Below are positions 21,509 through 34,329 of a DNA stretch of 64,000 nt, piece by piece. This stretch comes from Chalciporus piperatus. Its lineage: Eukaryota; Basidiomycota; Agaricomycetes; Boletales; Boletaceae. A model generated the notes under the pieces. That model was not told the DNA's origin and did no database searches. It worked only from the letters and a program-made list of their open reading frames with translations. The stretch spans positions 124,001 through 188,000 of the forward strand of contig JBBPTG010000026.1 in assembly GCA_038093975.1 (NCBI GenBank), given 5' to 3'. The translations under genes and the position numbers were made by a program. Each line of letters starts with the position of its first letter. Positions within the stretch are counted from its first letter, which is position 1.

Positions 21509-23029
21509 ATGGGCGACTTCAACGAACTCGTTCTCATCCATCGGCAACGACTCTCTAGCTTGCGGATAATCCAGGGCGATCTTCTACATAAGAAGGAAGA
21601 GCTACAGCGACAACTTGAAGAGGTCCAAAAGGAAATCGCCGAAACCGAGCGCGCTGCTGCGGCGGAGCAGTGCGACATCAACGAATGGGAAAACACGCTC
21701 CTACCAATCATCGCCTTCCCAGCAGAAATACTCTCCTCGATTTTCCTCTATGTCGTCGGTTTCGTCCCAGGAGACATGGAGGAACCTCCTTCTCCAATGT
21801 CACTGACACTGTCGTCAGTCTGCCGTAGATGGAGGATCATCTTACTTGGGGACCCAAAATTATGAACACACATAAATATCGCGCACTCCGACTGCTATAA
21901 CCTCGAGCAGCATCTTTCGCGATCAGCTGGCCTGCCACTTGACATCAGCTTCTTTGGGAAATGGGTTACCCCCCTTCAGAAGACTTGTTCACAATCTCTA
22001 TTGCGAGCGCTCGGGCAAAACGCTCACAGATGGCGAAGGCTGCAGATGGATGTAACGTATGCCTCAAGTGGTTTCCTCCCCTTCTTATCTCAGAAACGGG
22101 CGCAATCACTCATTTATATCCACCTTACGAACAAGCATTTTCCGCTTACCCTCAGTTATCCATCCTTTTCCCATCATCAAAATAATCTCCACACTCTCAT
22201 CCTCGTTCGAGTACCGATGTTGAGGACCGTTGTTGCTCCTAAATTGCGGCATTTCACCTACATTAGTTGGTGGGATGATGGCCTCGCATTATCGGTGTCG
22301 TCAAACTGCCTATGGCGCGTATTATCGTCATCGACGAACCTACAGACACTCCATCTCAGTGTCGACGCAGTCCTTTTTGAAGGACCGATCAAAACTATAC
22401 TTCTTCCCCAGTTACAGCGTTTCACCATCTCTTTCTTCATCGAGGACCCGGAAGTTCGTCAACTGTCCTATCTGCTCGACACGATATCTACTCCAGCGTT
22501 GCAGGCGATCGAGTTGACAGCAGACGACCGGGAAGTTAACCCTGTATCAAGCGCTATGTGGCAACTGGCCCTAAGCATGAACCCGAGGTATCCGACCGTC
22601 ACCAATCTGGTTCTGCACAACGTTCTCCACTGCTCGTCGGACCTCGAGTTCTTCGTGGAGGCATTCCCAAACATCAAGGTCCTCACCTTAGACCCATGCG
22701 GAATCGCCCACTGTAACGCCTTTGTCAAAGAAGCACTTGTTATTATCCTTCTCATCCTGGTGCCAATCTGGGAGAAGCTGGAAGCCACTCAAGTGCGTAG
22801 CACAACCTACGACGTCGAAGAGTCGCACTGGAGGGACGCGCACAAATGGCTCAAATTTCGAAAAGCACTGCGCCTCCCTTCATCCAGGCTGGAACTGGTT
22901 GTACCGACGAGAAGGATGCAAGGATTGCGCCCTAATAGATTTTATGCCGAATGGGAATCGGTTGTTAGGTATAATGTAAGGCTTAAGAAGGTGAAGGACG
23001 TGCTCAGGGTACATAAATCGCGTATCTAG
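21509..23029 (+). pseudogene. F-box/LRR-like protein gene broken by a single TGA
   Basis: One reading frame runs 507 codons from 21509 to 23029 with a single internal stop, TGA at 21863-21865. The N-terminus is a coiled coil (residues about 15-50). An F-box follows (LPIIAFPAEILSSIFLYVVG, then LSSVCRRWRIILLGDPKL). The stop falls exactly where a Trp is usual in the basidiomycete pattern PKLWTHI, so a TGG to TGA change is the simple explanation. After the stop the same frame continues as an LRR-like protein to the C-terminus without other damage. F-box proteins recruit substrates to SCF ubiquitin ligases. The gene is either very recently inactivated or there is a base error here. Confidence 0.8.
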
Positions 23030-23595
23030 TAGACATCATGATATGCACAGTAGTTCTCTCCCAGGCACTCGCAAACGCATTGTCTCCTGTTTCGTCAACC
23101 TAAGCACCACTTCCGTCAAAGTGATCAAACCGTCATAAATGTCAACGAACTCGTGAAAGCCCGACTACTGCTCACAGTAATAGCCCGAGGGACTCCTAGT
23201 TCACATTTTCCGGGTCAAACATGCAGTGTCAAGCACGATATTGAGATTGAAATTGAAATGAGGAACTGGACAATTCTTGCGAATGTTGGTTTTCGTCCGT
23301 GCGGAAATGGCTGCACGAAGCAAACTCTACAATTGAGAACCACGCATCGCCATCAAACCGAAGAACTCCTCTCCCAGAAGAGCCCGTACCTCACTGGCTG
23401 TCCAACCCTAAAGACTAACTACATAGACTACACGTTCCCTCCAACTATCATATATAGCACGGTGGGCAGTCATGACTGTTCACCGGTACGCTTTCGACAC
23501 ATTCGCCGAGCGAGTCACGCCTGACCAGCTTTCCCATCTCCTGTAATCCAAAACACCGGCATCAACACGATCAGCACTCCAGTTCATACTTTCCA
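23030..23595. other. Intergenic, no gene recognised
   Basis: About 565 bp. A plus-strand frame at 23153-23524 has no recognisable features. Confidence 0.4.
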
Positions 23596-23909
23596 TCAAC
23601 GTACGTCGTAGGTGCATTCATAGCCTGTCGGGAGCCCAGCTCTCTCTTCATACCTGCCAATCACGTCCGTGAGCTCAGGGGTTCCGACGACACCAGGGGA
23701 TGATAAACGAAAGAAAAGACAAACACTCACGCGCAGACCGTTTCTGGTTTTCCGGTAGGACCCTCTGCGTCTGCGCGATAACATTGGCCGTAGAGTTGGA
23801 GGACTTCGTATTGGTGGATGCACGCCGCACAGGTGACGGCTGTGGGCGTGGCGAACACGGTGGCAGAGCTTGCAAAGATGAGGAAGGAGAGATAGCTGAG
23901 GAGATGCAT
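23596..23909 (-). CDS. Small secreted cysteine-rich protein (78 aa, two exons)
   Basis: Exon 1 (23731-23909) encodes a signal peptide (MHLLSYLSFLIFASSATVFA) and a mature region beginning near TPTAVTCAACIHQYEV. Exon 2 (23596-23653) follows a 77-nt intron and ends GYECTYDVR. Mature cysteines are C27, C30, C43, C59 and C73. The protein shares with the gene at 14874-15147 the CAAC motif, the order of five cysteines, the phase-2 intron directly after the fourth cysteine, and an ending of type CxYxVR. A TATA-like GTATAAAGG lies about 45-50 nt upstream of the ATG on the minus strand. No named family is known to me. The pair is diverged enough that conservation of this plan argues for a functional protein. 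Confidence 0.7.
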
Positions 23910-24734
23910 TTGGGGGCGAGCGCACTGACCTTTGACAGCGTAAAGGACCGCCGCGCCTTTATACGTGTCGAGGATGCCTGCACGAACTTGGACTTGGACT
24001 CGAGGATGATCGATACTCTGTATGAGGCAGACGGAAGACTTGGGGTGGGGGAAAGTGAGAGAATCAACCGCATCCATATGGGTCAGTCCTTCTGGATGAC
24101 CGCGCGCGTTGATGTAGGAGGAGGGGCAGATGTGGATCAGTCCTCGAAGACGCGTCGCCACTTCTCTCTAAGTGGTATTCAGAAGCATCTTTTTCTCCAC
24201 CGAGTAACTGATCAGCTGAGCTTACGCATCGTTCTCTTAAGGATTTAACGAAAGATCGAATGCCATCCCTTCTTTGGGGAAGAAGTGTGCTGCACGAGTG
24301 CGAGTATTGAGCATTCCCGCTCTAACAGCGACTCCTCTGTGGTGTTGCTCGACTCCTCGGAGATAAGTCAGGGCAAGTGGAAGCCCGTAACGAATCAATT
24401 GAGCTTCCAATCTTCCGGATCTGAGGGAGAGAACTGGGGTATCTAGTACGGATATCTGTGTGCGGGGCAACCCTGAGACTTAGAGCTTCAAAACCCCTCT
24501 CCATACACAGGAAGGGTCAACATGAATCGCGTATCTTCTCGGCCTAAGTAGAATCGGCGAGGCAGGATCAAGGGCCAATGGGAACGCTAATCCACGATGG
24601 TATTGGACCCATTTGGTGCAATGATATTTCGAGACACGTCCAGACTGTACCGCGTTTCGCTGACAGGCTTTACATAAAGATGACCAGAGTATGTGTGCTA
24701 GCAATAAGTAGTTCAGAGCTTGACGGATTTGTGT
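23910..24734. other. Upstream region of secreted gene and unassigned DNA
   Basis: About 825 bp. On the minus strand VRAGMLNTRTRAAHF (about 24290-24330) and VRAGILDTYKGAAVL (about 23945-23990) look alike, which hints at a partial duplication of the promoter region. No gene recognised. Confidence 0.35.
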
Positions 24735-24742
24735 ATCGTCAC
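24735..24742. repeat. Target-site duplication, left (ATCGTCAC)
   Basis: An identical 8-mer lies at 25738-25745, immediately outside the other end of the element. Confidence 0.9.
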
Positions 24743-25737
24743 CAAGGGGCATCCAGAACTCTAATTCATGAGATCAACCACAGAAGTTGACGAGACGAGA
24801 CCCCGAGGACCAGACCCACCACAACTACCACGTGACACTCCAAATATGGTTTAATCAGAGCGAACGTACAGTACGAGATTATAGAGTATGAGTAGGAGGA
24901 ATCTACAGGTATAGGATTAGAGGATTGATTGTGAATAAATCTACAGTTTGGATTAGTGGACTAGTAGGAGAGTATGAAAAAAATATGCAGTATGAAAGAT
25001 ACGAGATTAGAGTGTGGTGTAGACAAAAGATATGGAGGAGAATACTCAGGTTTTCAGGTCGTCTTCGCGCGTTTCGAAAGCAACGCAGAGGTAGAAGATG
25101 AATCACGACTCCGTTTGGATGACGAGTGTGTTGCGGAGTCGATCGGCATGAAAGGGAGAGAAACTCTGGAGCGGAAATACCATGGAAATCCAAGGAAAAA
25201 GGTAATCTTGAACTGCATTCAGGAGAATGTAGATCCGAGTTGACGGACACGACCTTCAACGACGAGGGCTGACTGGGAGGTTCATAGGTGCCAAAGGAAT
25301 CACCCAGCATCGGAACAGCGAAATCTGCTGGATCGGCATTGTAGCATGGTAGGGTCATCCGTCTCTGACCCGGGGCTCGTTGCGGCGAACTGGCTGATTA
25401 TTCACTCCTCCGCCTCTGCAGGGAGGGCGCGTCTGTTTACTCGTGTGGACGTGTGTCTTACATAACGACTAAAAACTCTGTAGACAACAGTAGACTCATT
25501 CGCAGAATAGCACACAATGGGGAGCTCTGAGCTTGCCGGAAAGTCGCGGGATCCAATCAAAACATCACGAAGACAAAGATGGAGACCAACTTCGACAACT
25601 TTTGAGCAGTGGTTCAGAAGTTGCAGCCGGTCTCTACAAGAAAATGACTATTGGGCCCGAAATGAGACCCCGAAAGTACCAATGGGTTGTACCGGGGGGG
25701 AGTTGATCTCACGAATTAGAGTTCTGGATGCCCCTTG
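24743..25737. mobile_element. 995-bp hAT-like non-autonomous DNA transposon
   Basis: The ends are inverted repeats that begin CAAGGGGCATCCAGAACT and agree at about 36 of 37 positions. They are flanked by a perfect 8-bp direct repeat ATCGTCAC. An 8-bp target duplication with CA-G-GG-starting ends is typical of the hAT superfamily. The interior holds a 151-codon minus-strand frame (24903-25358) that is not a recognisable transposase and is low in complexity at its end, so the element would need an enzyme supplied by another copy. Clean ends and a perfect duplication suggest a fairly recent insertion. Its right end lies 45 bp upstream of the ATG of the DUF1640 gene. Confidence 0.85.
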
Positions 25738-25745
25738 ATCGTCAC
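25738..25745. repeat. Target-site duplication, right (ATCGTCAC)
   Basis: Partner of 24735-24742. Confidence 0.9.
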
Positions 25746-25790
25746 GGTCCTTGAGAGAAGACTCGCAAGTTGTTTTTCCCACACCTATAC

Positions 25791-26641
25791 ATGTTTGCAA
25801 CATTCACCACCCGCGCAGTTGCTCACACCTTTCTGCCCGCACACAGGACATGTCCACCGCGTTCGCTCACCGCCATTTTATCCTCAACCTCAACGCGGGC
25901 GTTCAGGTCGAGTGCAGCGCGTCATGACTTTCATTTTGATACCCACCGCTTCGTGGAGCGCCTGGAGCGCGAAGGATTGAACCGACAGCAAGCCGAGGGC
26001 ATCATGTCTGCCATGGCGGAGGTCATTGACGAGAGTATTCGGAATATGACGTCCAATATGGTGACCAAGGCTGACCAGGAAAAGGTTCGTGTTCGAACCG
26101 CGCGTTTGTTGGACTCGGAGTGGATTGACTTGGTTCGGAACGTAACAGCATCAGTATACCCAACAGGTCGACTTTGCGCAACTGAAATCGGAGCTGCAGT
26201 TGATGGAGAAGAACGACTTGGCGATGATCAAGGCGGAGAACGATCGGTTGCAGACAGACATGGAGAAGCTGAAGCAACGACTGAGGGAAGAGATCACTCG
26301 GACGCAGGCGGGGGTGCGGCTGGACCTGAACCTCGAGAAAGGGCGGATGAGAGAAGAGAGCAGCGGACAGGAGTTGAAGATCAAGGAGGTCGACACGCGG
26401 ATCGAGCAAGAGATTGCGAACCTGCGGACGGCGATTCAGGCATCCAAGGTCAGTTCATTCTCTTTCTGGGTGGGTGTATGCGCTGAGGCTGAGGTGCGCG
26501 GGACAGGCTACTACCCTGCAATACCTGGTCGGATTTGGTATGTCGATCGGTTTGCGTGGTTATTGGGCGGTGCTAACTAGGGAACATGCAGTGACGGGAT
26601 GCTCTGCGCTACTGATGGCGTATCTGAGATTTAGAGTCTAA
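25791..26641 (+). CDS. Mitochondrial coiled-coil DUF1640 (CCDC90/MCUR1-like) protein
   Basis: Four exons join in frame: 25791 to about 26082, about 26167 to 26450, then two short exons, with the last intron starting just after the VGF codons and the stop at 26639-26641. The N-terminus is basic and Arg/Ser/Thr-rich (MFATFTTRAVAHTF...) like a mitochondrial targeting sequence. It is followed by FDTHRFVERLEREGLNRQQA and an extended coiled coil (KSELQLMEKNDLAMIKAEND and on). The last exons give LQYLVGF then SALLMAYLRFRV, a C-terminal membrane segment. This is the plan of DUF1640 proteins (yeast FMP32, human CCDC90B/MCUR1), inner-membrane proteins implicated in respiratory complex assembly or calcium uptake. 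The ATG lies only 45 bp from a hAT-like insertion. Confidence 0.85.
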
Positions 26642-26751
26642 TTTGCTTTTCCGCATCGCGGTGATTGTGTTTCTTTGGAGGTGTATTGGTACAACAACGA
26701 CAATCGGTCATCTAGGGTATGAATTGATATAATTACACTGAACATCAATCA

Positions 26752-27460
26752 TCAGTCGTCCAGTGGGGGCATTGGATCACTTTCGATATGTTCACCGAGA
26801 GCGACTCTTTTGAAGGACGAGTAGGCTCTATCGAGGTCATCGTTTACGATGACGTAGTCGCATACGCCCGGTTGGTGTGCATATTGTATCTCTGAGAGAG
26901 CGATGAAGAGGCGTCTCTGGATGGCATCCTCTTGATCTGTACCACGGCCACGCAAACGGCGGCGAAGGGTGGGCATGTCTGGTGGGGCGATGAAGATATA
27001 GACAGGATTTAGATCTGTCTGTTTGATCTGTTTCACGCCCTGTCACATGATGGGTCTGAGAGACTATGACGGGTACGGTATGCGTTCCTGTCTCACCTGG
27101 GAGTCAATGTCCAGGACACATCGGCGGCCTGAGTCTCGTACAGCCTTTACTGCTTTGATCGAAGTGCCGTAAAAGTTTTTTGAGAACTGGGCATGCTCTA
27201 TGAAGGCGTGTTGGGAAAGGAGAGATTTGAACTTTTCTGTGGCAACGAAGTGATATTCTTTGCCATCAGTCTCCCCTGGCCGTGGTGGGCGCGTGGTGTC
27301 TGTGTGAACTGATGAGATCAATACAGGTTCAATGGATGGTGGTCGTACGAGATACACTGAATGCGAACTTGTCTGGATAGTCGGTAAACAGTTTGTTGAG
27401 CAGAGTACCCTTTCCTACGCCCGATGGACCGAAAACGACGAGCGGACGAGCGAACGACAT
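26752..27460 (-). CDS. guk1: Guanylate kinase
   Basis: Three exons (27349-27460, 27097-27299, 26752-27039 on the minus strand) give about 200 residues. The P-loop [13 protein letters not shown] is near the N-terminus. [20 protein letters not shown] holds the GMP-binding Arg and Glu/Tyr residues, and [14 protein letters not shown] corresponds to the usual LDID-QG block. [20 protein letters not shown] is the lid. It phosphorylates GMP to GDP in the cytosol. The first join restores FSVSHTTR, which decides the splice site against an alternative that gives IHTDTTR. It converges on the DUF1640 gene and shares a 175-bp divergent promoter with the YANK kinase. Confidence 0.95.
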
Positions 27461-27635
27461 GAAGAAATGAAATCAAAGAAATGTGTGACACATAGTGTGA
27501 CAGGTGTGACAGATTCGATTGTTTCCATTCTTCCTTTCCACGTGACGGGTGGAAGAGTCTCCTCGTCGTCCATTGGGTTTTCCGTTGGTTTCCTTGTTTT
27601 CTTCGCCTTCGTTTATTTCCTAGTCCAAAGTCGTA

Positions 27636-29360
<1,725 letters not shown>

Positions 29361-29949
29361 TCCGCGCCACTTCCCTCATGTGTTTACTGACGACCTTGGA
29401 CCCTCCCTCTCAGTCCGTGGATGTTAACGGCCGAAACGATCTGTATCCCTTCCATCTATTGCATCTTCACAATGACATCTTCACTGTCACATTAGTAGCC
29501 CCATAATTTAATGGGCCCTGCCACTCCTTTCCGTTACCACCTTCTTCCTCCGTTTGCTTGCAGCGTTTGGATATCAGCTCCGAGCACATGTTACCCCTTC
29601 CCTTAAACTATGCCACGTCTCTCATTACGACTTTTTGTGAAATATCTCTTGGATACCACGGCACAACCCTGCTGTCTTTTTTTTTTTTTTTGCTTGTTAC
29701 CCCCCTTCCCTCCCTTTATAATTGCTTTGTGCTATAGTGGTTCCTTTTTTTTTCATGGACGCCAGACGACTCCTTTGACTTCGTCTATCGCCCCCTCACA
29801 TTAATCCCGGTTTATCTATATCAGGGCTCCCGACTTATTTCGTTGACTAGCTGGAATAACTTATGCATACGAAACCGTGTGCACGTTGATGGAACTTTTG
29901 GGGGTGGATATCGATAGTCATTCCGGCCTTGCTCGAAGGAATAATCGAT
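29361..29949. other. Kinase 3' region, T-rich
   Basis: About 590 bp, with T runs at 29676-29692 and 29745-29753. No gene seen. Confidence 0.5.
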
Positions 29950-29956
29950 GACAGTA

Positions 29957-30800
29957 CTACCTTCTAACTAAGAAGGAAATGCAGTCTAGACAGACCCAGG
30001 AGTCGGGATGAAGACAGTCACAAGGAGATGCACTCGTGTCGAACCTCGAACCTCCCGGAAAATATACTTGTATTCGGATGCACCCACCATGACCGCCGTC
30101 ATATATCATACTCGAGCGTATGCGGCGTATACACATCGTTCCGAGCCGTCGATGGCGAGAATTTGTCAGAGAGACTACGCCTTTGATGTACTTGCTCATG
30201 CGGCCGTACACTTGGATCGAAGCAGGCGCAAGGGCGATGATATCACTTGGAGTTGGTCTGTTTGTTTGGGAGATGCGATAGGGTATGACGATGGCAAGTG
30301 TGTTGTCAGTACGCGTCGAACGTCGCGCGCTGTCGCCCGTCACGATGATAGTATTGGCGGGGTCGTATCCGTTACTGAGCACGGGTACGTGTTCTCAGGA
30401 ACCGTCGCGAGACTATAAAAAGGTACGACGAGGATATATTGCCGAGGATCCCCGGGATTGGAAAGCGACTGCTCGGAGCATCGATGCAAAAGTAGCGGAC
30501 GAAGGGACTCTTCGGTGGGGCTGTCGACGAGGTTTGGCGCGCCGCCGTGAACCTGGAAAATGAGATTGGGTGTCTGCGGGAGTTGGTGTGACGGTGAACC
30601 ACGTTCGGCGGTCTTGGGGGCGCATCCTCCGAAAATGTCGCTGTAAGAATGGCACAGAGAAAGGGGGGGGGGGATCTCAATGCGGGGGGGTAGAAATACT
30701 CTTGCTGGTGGGAGGGGACGAGTGGTCGTCGAAAGAGAAGGCTTGCCCAGGTAGATGTTTAAATTGGGAAAACATGATGCGGGTCTCAGTGACTGCTTGA
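29957..30800 (-). pseudogene. Decayed alpha/beta hydrolase (copy of the gene at 35377-36494)
   Basis: On the minus strand NLIFQVHGG, LATVPENTYP, GYDPANTIIVTGDSAR and ALAPASIQVYGRMSKYIK line up in order with VIFHIHGGG, LATVPENAFP, GYDPGNITISGDSAGG and AVSPASIQVYDSLSEHAK of the intact hydrolase 5 kb away. The nucleophile motif has become GDSAR, several frame changes are needed to join the pieces, and the C-terminal part with the catalytic His is not recognisable. A run of ten G at about 30664 lies inside it. Confidence 0.8.
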
Positions 30801-31869
30801 CGCTGTGCATCCTAGCTGGATCGTATCAAACAGTGGTGTATAGACGGTGCGTACCGATGTCACGGGCCCGAAGAGGGGTCAAATAGAGTCATTGAAGGTA
30901 CGGACCGTCACGATTCATCATGAGCGATGTCGGTCATGGGCAGTCCAGGATCATCTGGTCGACGCCAGAATCTGTCACAGTGCGCGTCATCGCGGGTTTG
31001 CCAGCGCCGTCTTGGTTGCGTTTAAAGGAACGCTCAGACCCTAGCTATATCGTTTGGGTCAAGGGCTCGCTCGTAGGTTCTGCCGATTATAACTTACTTC
31101 AGCTGTGTGGATGAACATGCGAGTCGGCCTGGACCTGATCAGACATGCCAGTCTGTCAGGGCGTCGACCAGTCTATCTATGTATAAGGAAGATCTGACTC
31201 ACCCAGGAGTACTCACAAATTGGCATTGCTTGACGTCTGCAGTAATCAATCCGAGTCATCCGAGGACTCGTTTGCGACAGGTGGACAGTGCACAATCCCA
31301 GGATCGCCTGGCCACATCATTTGTTCAGCATATAAATTTCTCCGATGACAAGTTTAGAAACCAGGAAAGTCAAACAAACCCGCTCTTCGACTTTGGAATA
31401 TGAACCTTGCCGACAACGGAAAGCGAATCTTTGAAGCGGAAGCTGATTTTGCAGAAGTACTACATCTGCAAACCTAGCCGATTTTTTGGCAGCCCTAGGA
31501 ACCTCGTTTTGGATGAGAAGGCTTGCTTAAGTCGCTGTGTCGATGTAAGTAGTAGCGTTGGCGAGGTTATGGCTAGTGGCGGCCTAACGTTAAGTAATGG
31601 CGCGGTCACTGTTTAAGCGACATAATGTGTTTCTTCCCGAGCGAGAAACCAGCTCGCTACCCGCTGTTGTCAGTCACAAGGACGTTTCGTTTCCAAGACA
31701 GAGGAACAACAAAGACTGCAGTGCGCCAGACTTCGGGGAAGATATCTCAAGAAATGAACAAGGTGCATGATTGATGTCAGGTATGAACGACTCGGATATG
31801 ATGTCCACGGAGATATGCTCTGGAATACACCATGACTGAGTACCGATTTTCCAGAACCCGATCCAGCAC
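30801..31869. other. Intergenic, no gene recognised
   Basis: About 1.07 kb. Plus-strand frames at 30847-31044, 31107-31403 and 31407-31616 show no recognisable motif and no repeat partner in the window. Confidence 0.4.
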
Positions 31870-31879
31870 CTCTCCCAGG

Positions 31880-34329
31880 TTCTCTCTCTCAGTCCCCCAT
31901 ACACACGCGACCAACACGCAACGGTGAGTGGATTGTATTTGAGGAGATCGTCGATGCTCAATGTTCGTAGGTCTGACGCTACTTACTTCAGGTCGTCATC
32001 TTGCTTCTCAAAAGAACACTGTTTCCCCATTCCATCCATTTCATTGAAATTCGCCTCTTCCCGCTCGTCCAGCCCACTGCCATGTCCAATATCAACGAGG
32101 AAATTTCCCGCCAGCGTGCTGAGTTGGCACTTCTCCCCCAAGGTCACCCTGACCTGCCCAGGTCACTAGAGAGCATCACTCTTGCCCTCCGGACTCGGTT
32201 CGAGCAGCTGGGGGGGATGTCTGACCTCGATGAGGGCATCGCCCTCCACCGCGATGCATTGGCACTTTGTCCAGCAGGTCATCTGCTCCGCTCCATGTCA
32301 TTAAACAACCTCGCAATTGCGCTCCAGGCTCGGTTCAAGCACCTGGGGGGGATGTCCGACCTCGATGAGGCCATTGCCCTCCATCGCAATGCATTGGAAC
32401 TTTGTCTGGACGGACACCCCAGCCGATCGGGAACATCAAACAATCTCGCAAGTGCCCTCTATACTCGGTTCGAGCAGCTGAGGGTTTTGTCTGACCTCGA
32501 TGAGGCGATCACCCTCTACCGCAATGCATTGGCACTTCGTCCAGAAGGAAATCCCAACCGTTCGCAGTCATTAAGCAACCTCGCAAGTGCACTTCAGACT
32601 CGGTTCAAGCAACTGGAAGGGTTGTCTGACCTCGACGAGGCGATTTCCCTCTACCGCAATGCATTGAAACTTCTTCCAGACGGACATCCCGACCGATCTT
32701 CATCAGTGTGCGGTCTTGCATCTCCGAGGAGAATAGGGAAGTAGCATTCAAGCTTTATTCCACACTCTCGGATGTGTTGCAATCGGTAACCTCGGCCGAC
32801 CTGACTGCTGCCCGAGCCTGGGTTCGGGCGGCTGAAGAAATTGGACACCGTACGATGCTCTCCGCCTATCAAACAACTCTCCGCCTCCTCTCCACTCACC
32901 TCGCCGCTCTTCCGTGTTTACCTGAGAACATTACTGTTCTAAAGGACCGCATGTCTTCCCTCGCGATGGACGCATTTTCCGCTTCTGTTCGTCATGGCAC
33001 CCTTACTGGTGCAGTCGAGCTCCTCGAACAGGGCCGCGGGGTCTTTTGGAGTCAGCTAACTCGCCTCCGTTCCCCTGTTGACGAGGTCATTTTTTCTGGG
33101 GACAGGGGAAAGGAGTTGGTAGAAAGCTTCTTGTCAGTTTCTCGTGCACTTCGTAACATTGCCAGTGATTCAAACTCTCAACACAATCGAGCATGGCACC
33201 TTACCAATAAATTGCGAGAAATTGTGGACGACATTCGCCGGCTACGTGGCCATTCACGTTTCCTCCTCTCTCCACACTTCTCGGCCCTTCAACGGGCAGC
33301 GAGCGAGGGACCTGTCATCATCGTCAACGCCAGCCAGTACAGCTGTGACGGACTCGTCGTTTTTCACGATAGAGACCCCATCCACATTCCTCTTCAAATC
33401 GAGAAGGCACGCGTCAAGGATTTGTCGGTGGACCTTGGCGACATCACGAGGACGGGCCAGAACCGAGACGTGCAAACACAGCTTGTCGTGCTTTTGCGCG
33501 AGCTCTGGGATCACGTTTTTTCCCCTATCGTTCAAGTCCTCGAGGAATTCTGTCCTCATCAGTCAAGGATTTGGTGGTTGCCCACCGCCGAGTTTTCCCT
33601 TCTCCCTCTTCACGCCGCCGGGGAATACAGGTCGAACAAACCGAACTTCTCCAATCTCTACATCTCCTCTTACACCCCAACCCTGACTGCTCTTATTCGC
33701 TCTCGACGCCCATTTTGGATTCCACCACGCAAAAGCCATGTTTCGTTGCAGTGGGGAATGGAGACACTCCCGGCGGAGAGGCTATGCTTGAACACGTCCA
33801 TGCTGAGCTGGTCGGCATCAGGCAGTCTGTTGACACCCATGCGACATTCACTTGCATCGAAGGCCAGGATGCCCAAGTCGCCAGGATTGGCCAAGAACTC
33901 CAACAGTGTGAATTCGTTCACTTTGTTTACCATGGGATCCCTCATCCTGAACAGCCTTTCGAGTCCGGCTTCGCACTCGGGGACGGGCTATTGAAGATCC
34001 AAGATATCATCCAATACGACCTGCATCACTCCCGACTCGCCACTCTGTCCGCTTGCCATTCCACTGTCGGATACAGGGACAGTCCGGACGAAGCTATCCA
34101 CCTAGCCGCGGCGATGCAGTTCATCGGTTTTCGTTCTGGCGTCGGGACGATGTGGGCAGTAGGCGATGCTGAAGCGAAGAATGTTATGATGGAATTGTAT
34201 CGGAACATGGTGGCCAAGTCTCATGATGGTCTAGATCATACCCATGCTGCGTTCGCGTTGCACAAGGCACTGAGGACCGTGAAGCAGTTGCTTGATCAGC
34301 GGATCTTGTTCATACACATCGGCGCGTAG
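31880..34329 (+). pseudogene. TPR-CHAT protein, frameshifted copy B (plus strand)
   Basis: A leader with a possible 5' intron (donor at about 31924, acceptor CAG at about 31992) precedes ATG 32082. Five TPR units of 45 codons follow (for example LDEAIALHRNALELCLDGH). A 25-bp deletion at 32721-32724, visible by comparison with copy A, then shifts the frame. The linker and the first part of the CHAT domain continue in the new frame to about 33720, where a second shift, shared with copy A, moves to the frame that ends RILFIHIGA at 34329. The CHAT His (VYHG) and Cys (LSACHS) are present. A translation from the ATG would stop shortly after the TPRs. The nucleotide match to copy A is very close in the 3' half and looser in the TPRs. 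Confidence 0.8.

Noticed and set aside
24903..25358. 151-codon minus-strand frame inside the hAT-like element
   Set aside because: No transposase motif; the C-terminal half is low-complexity. Kept only as element content.
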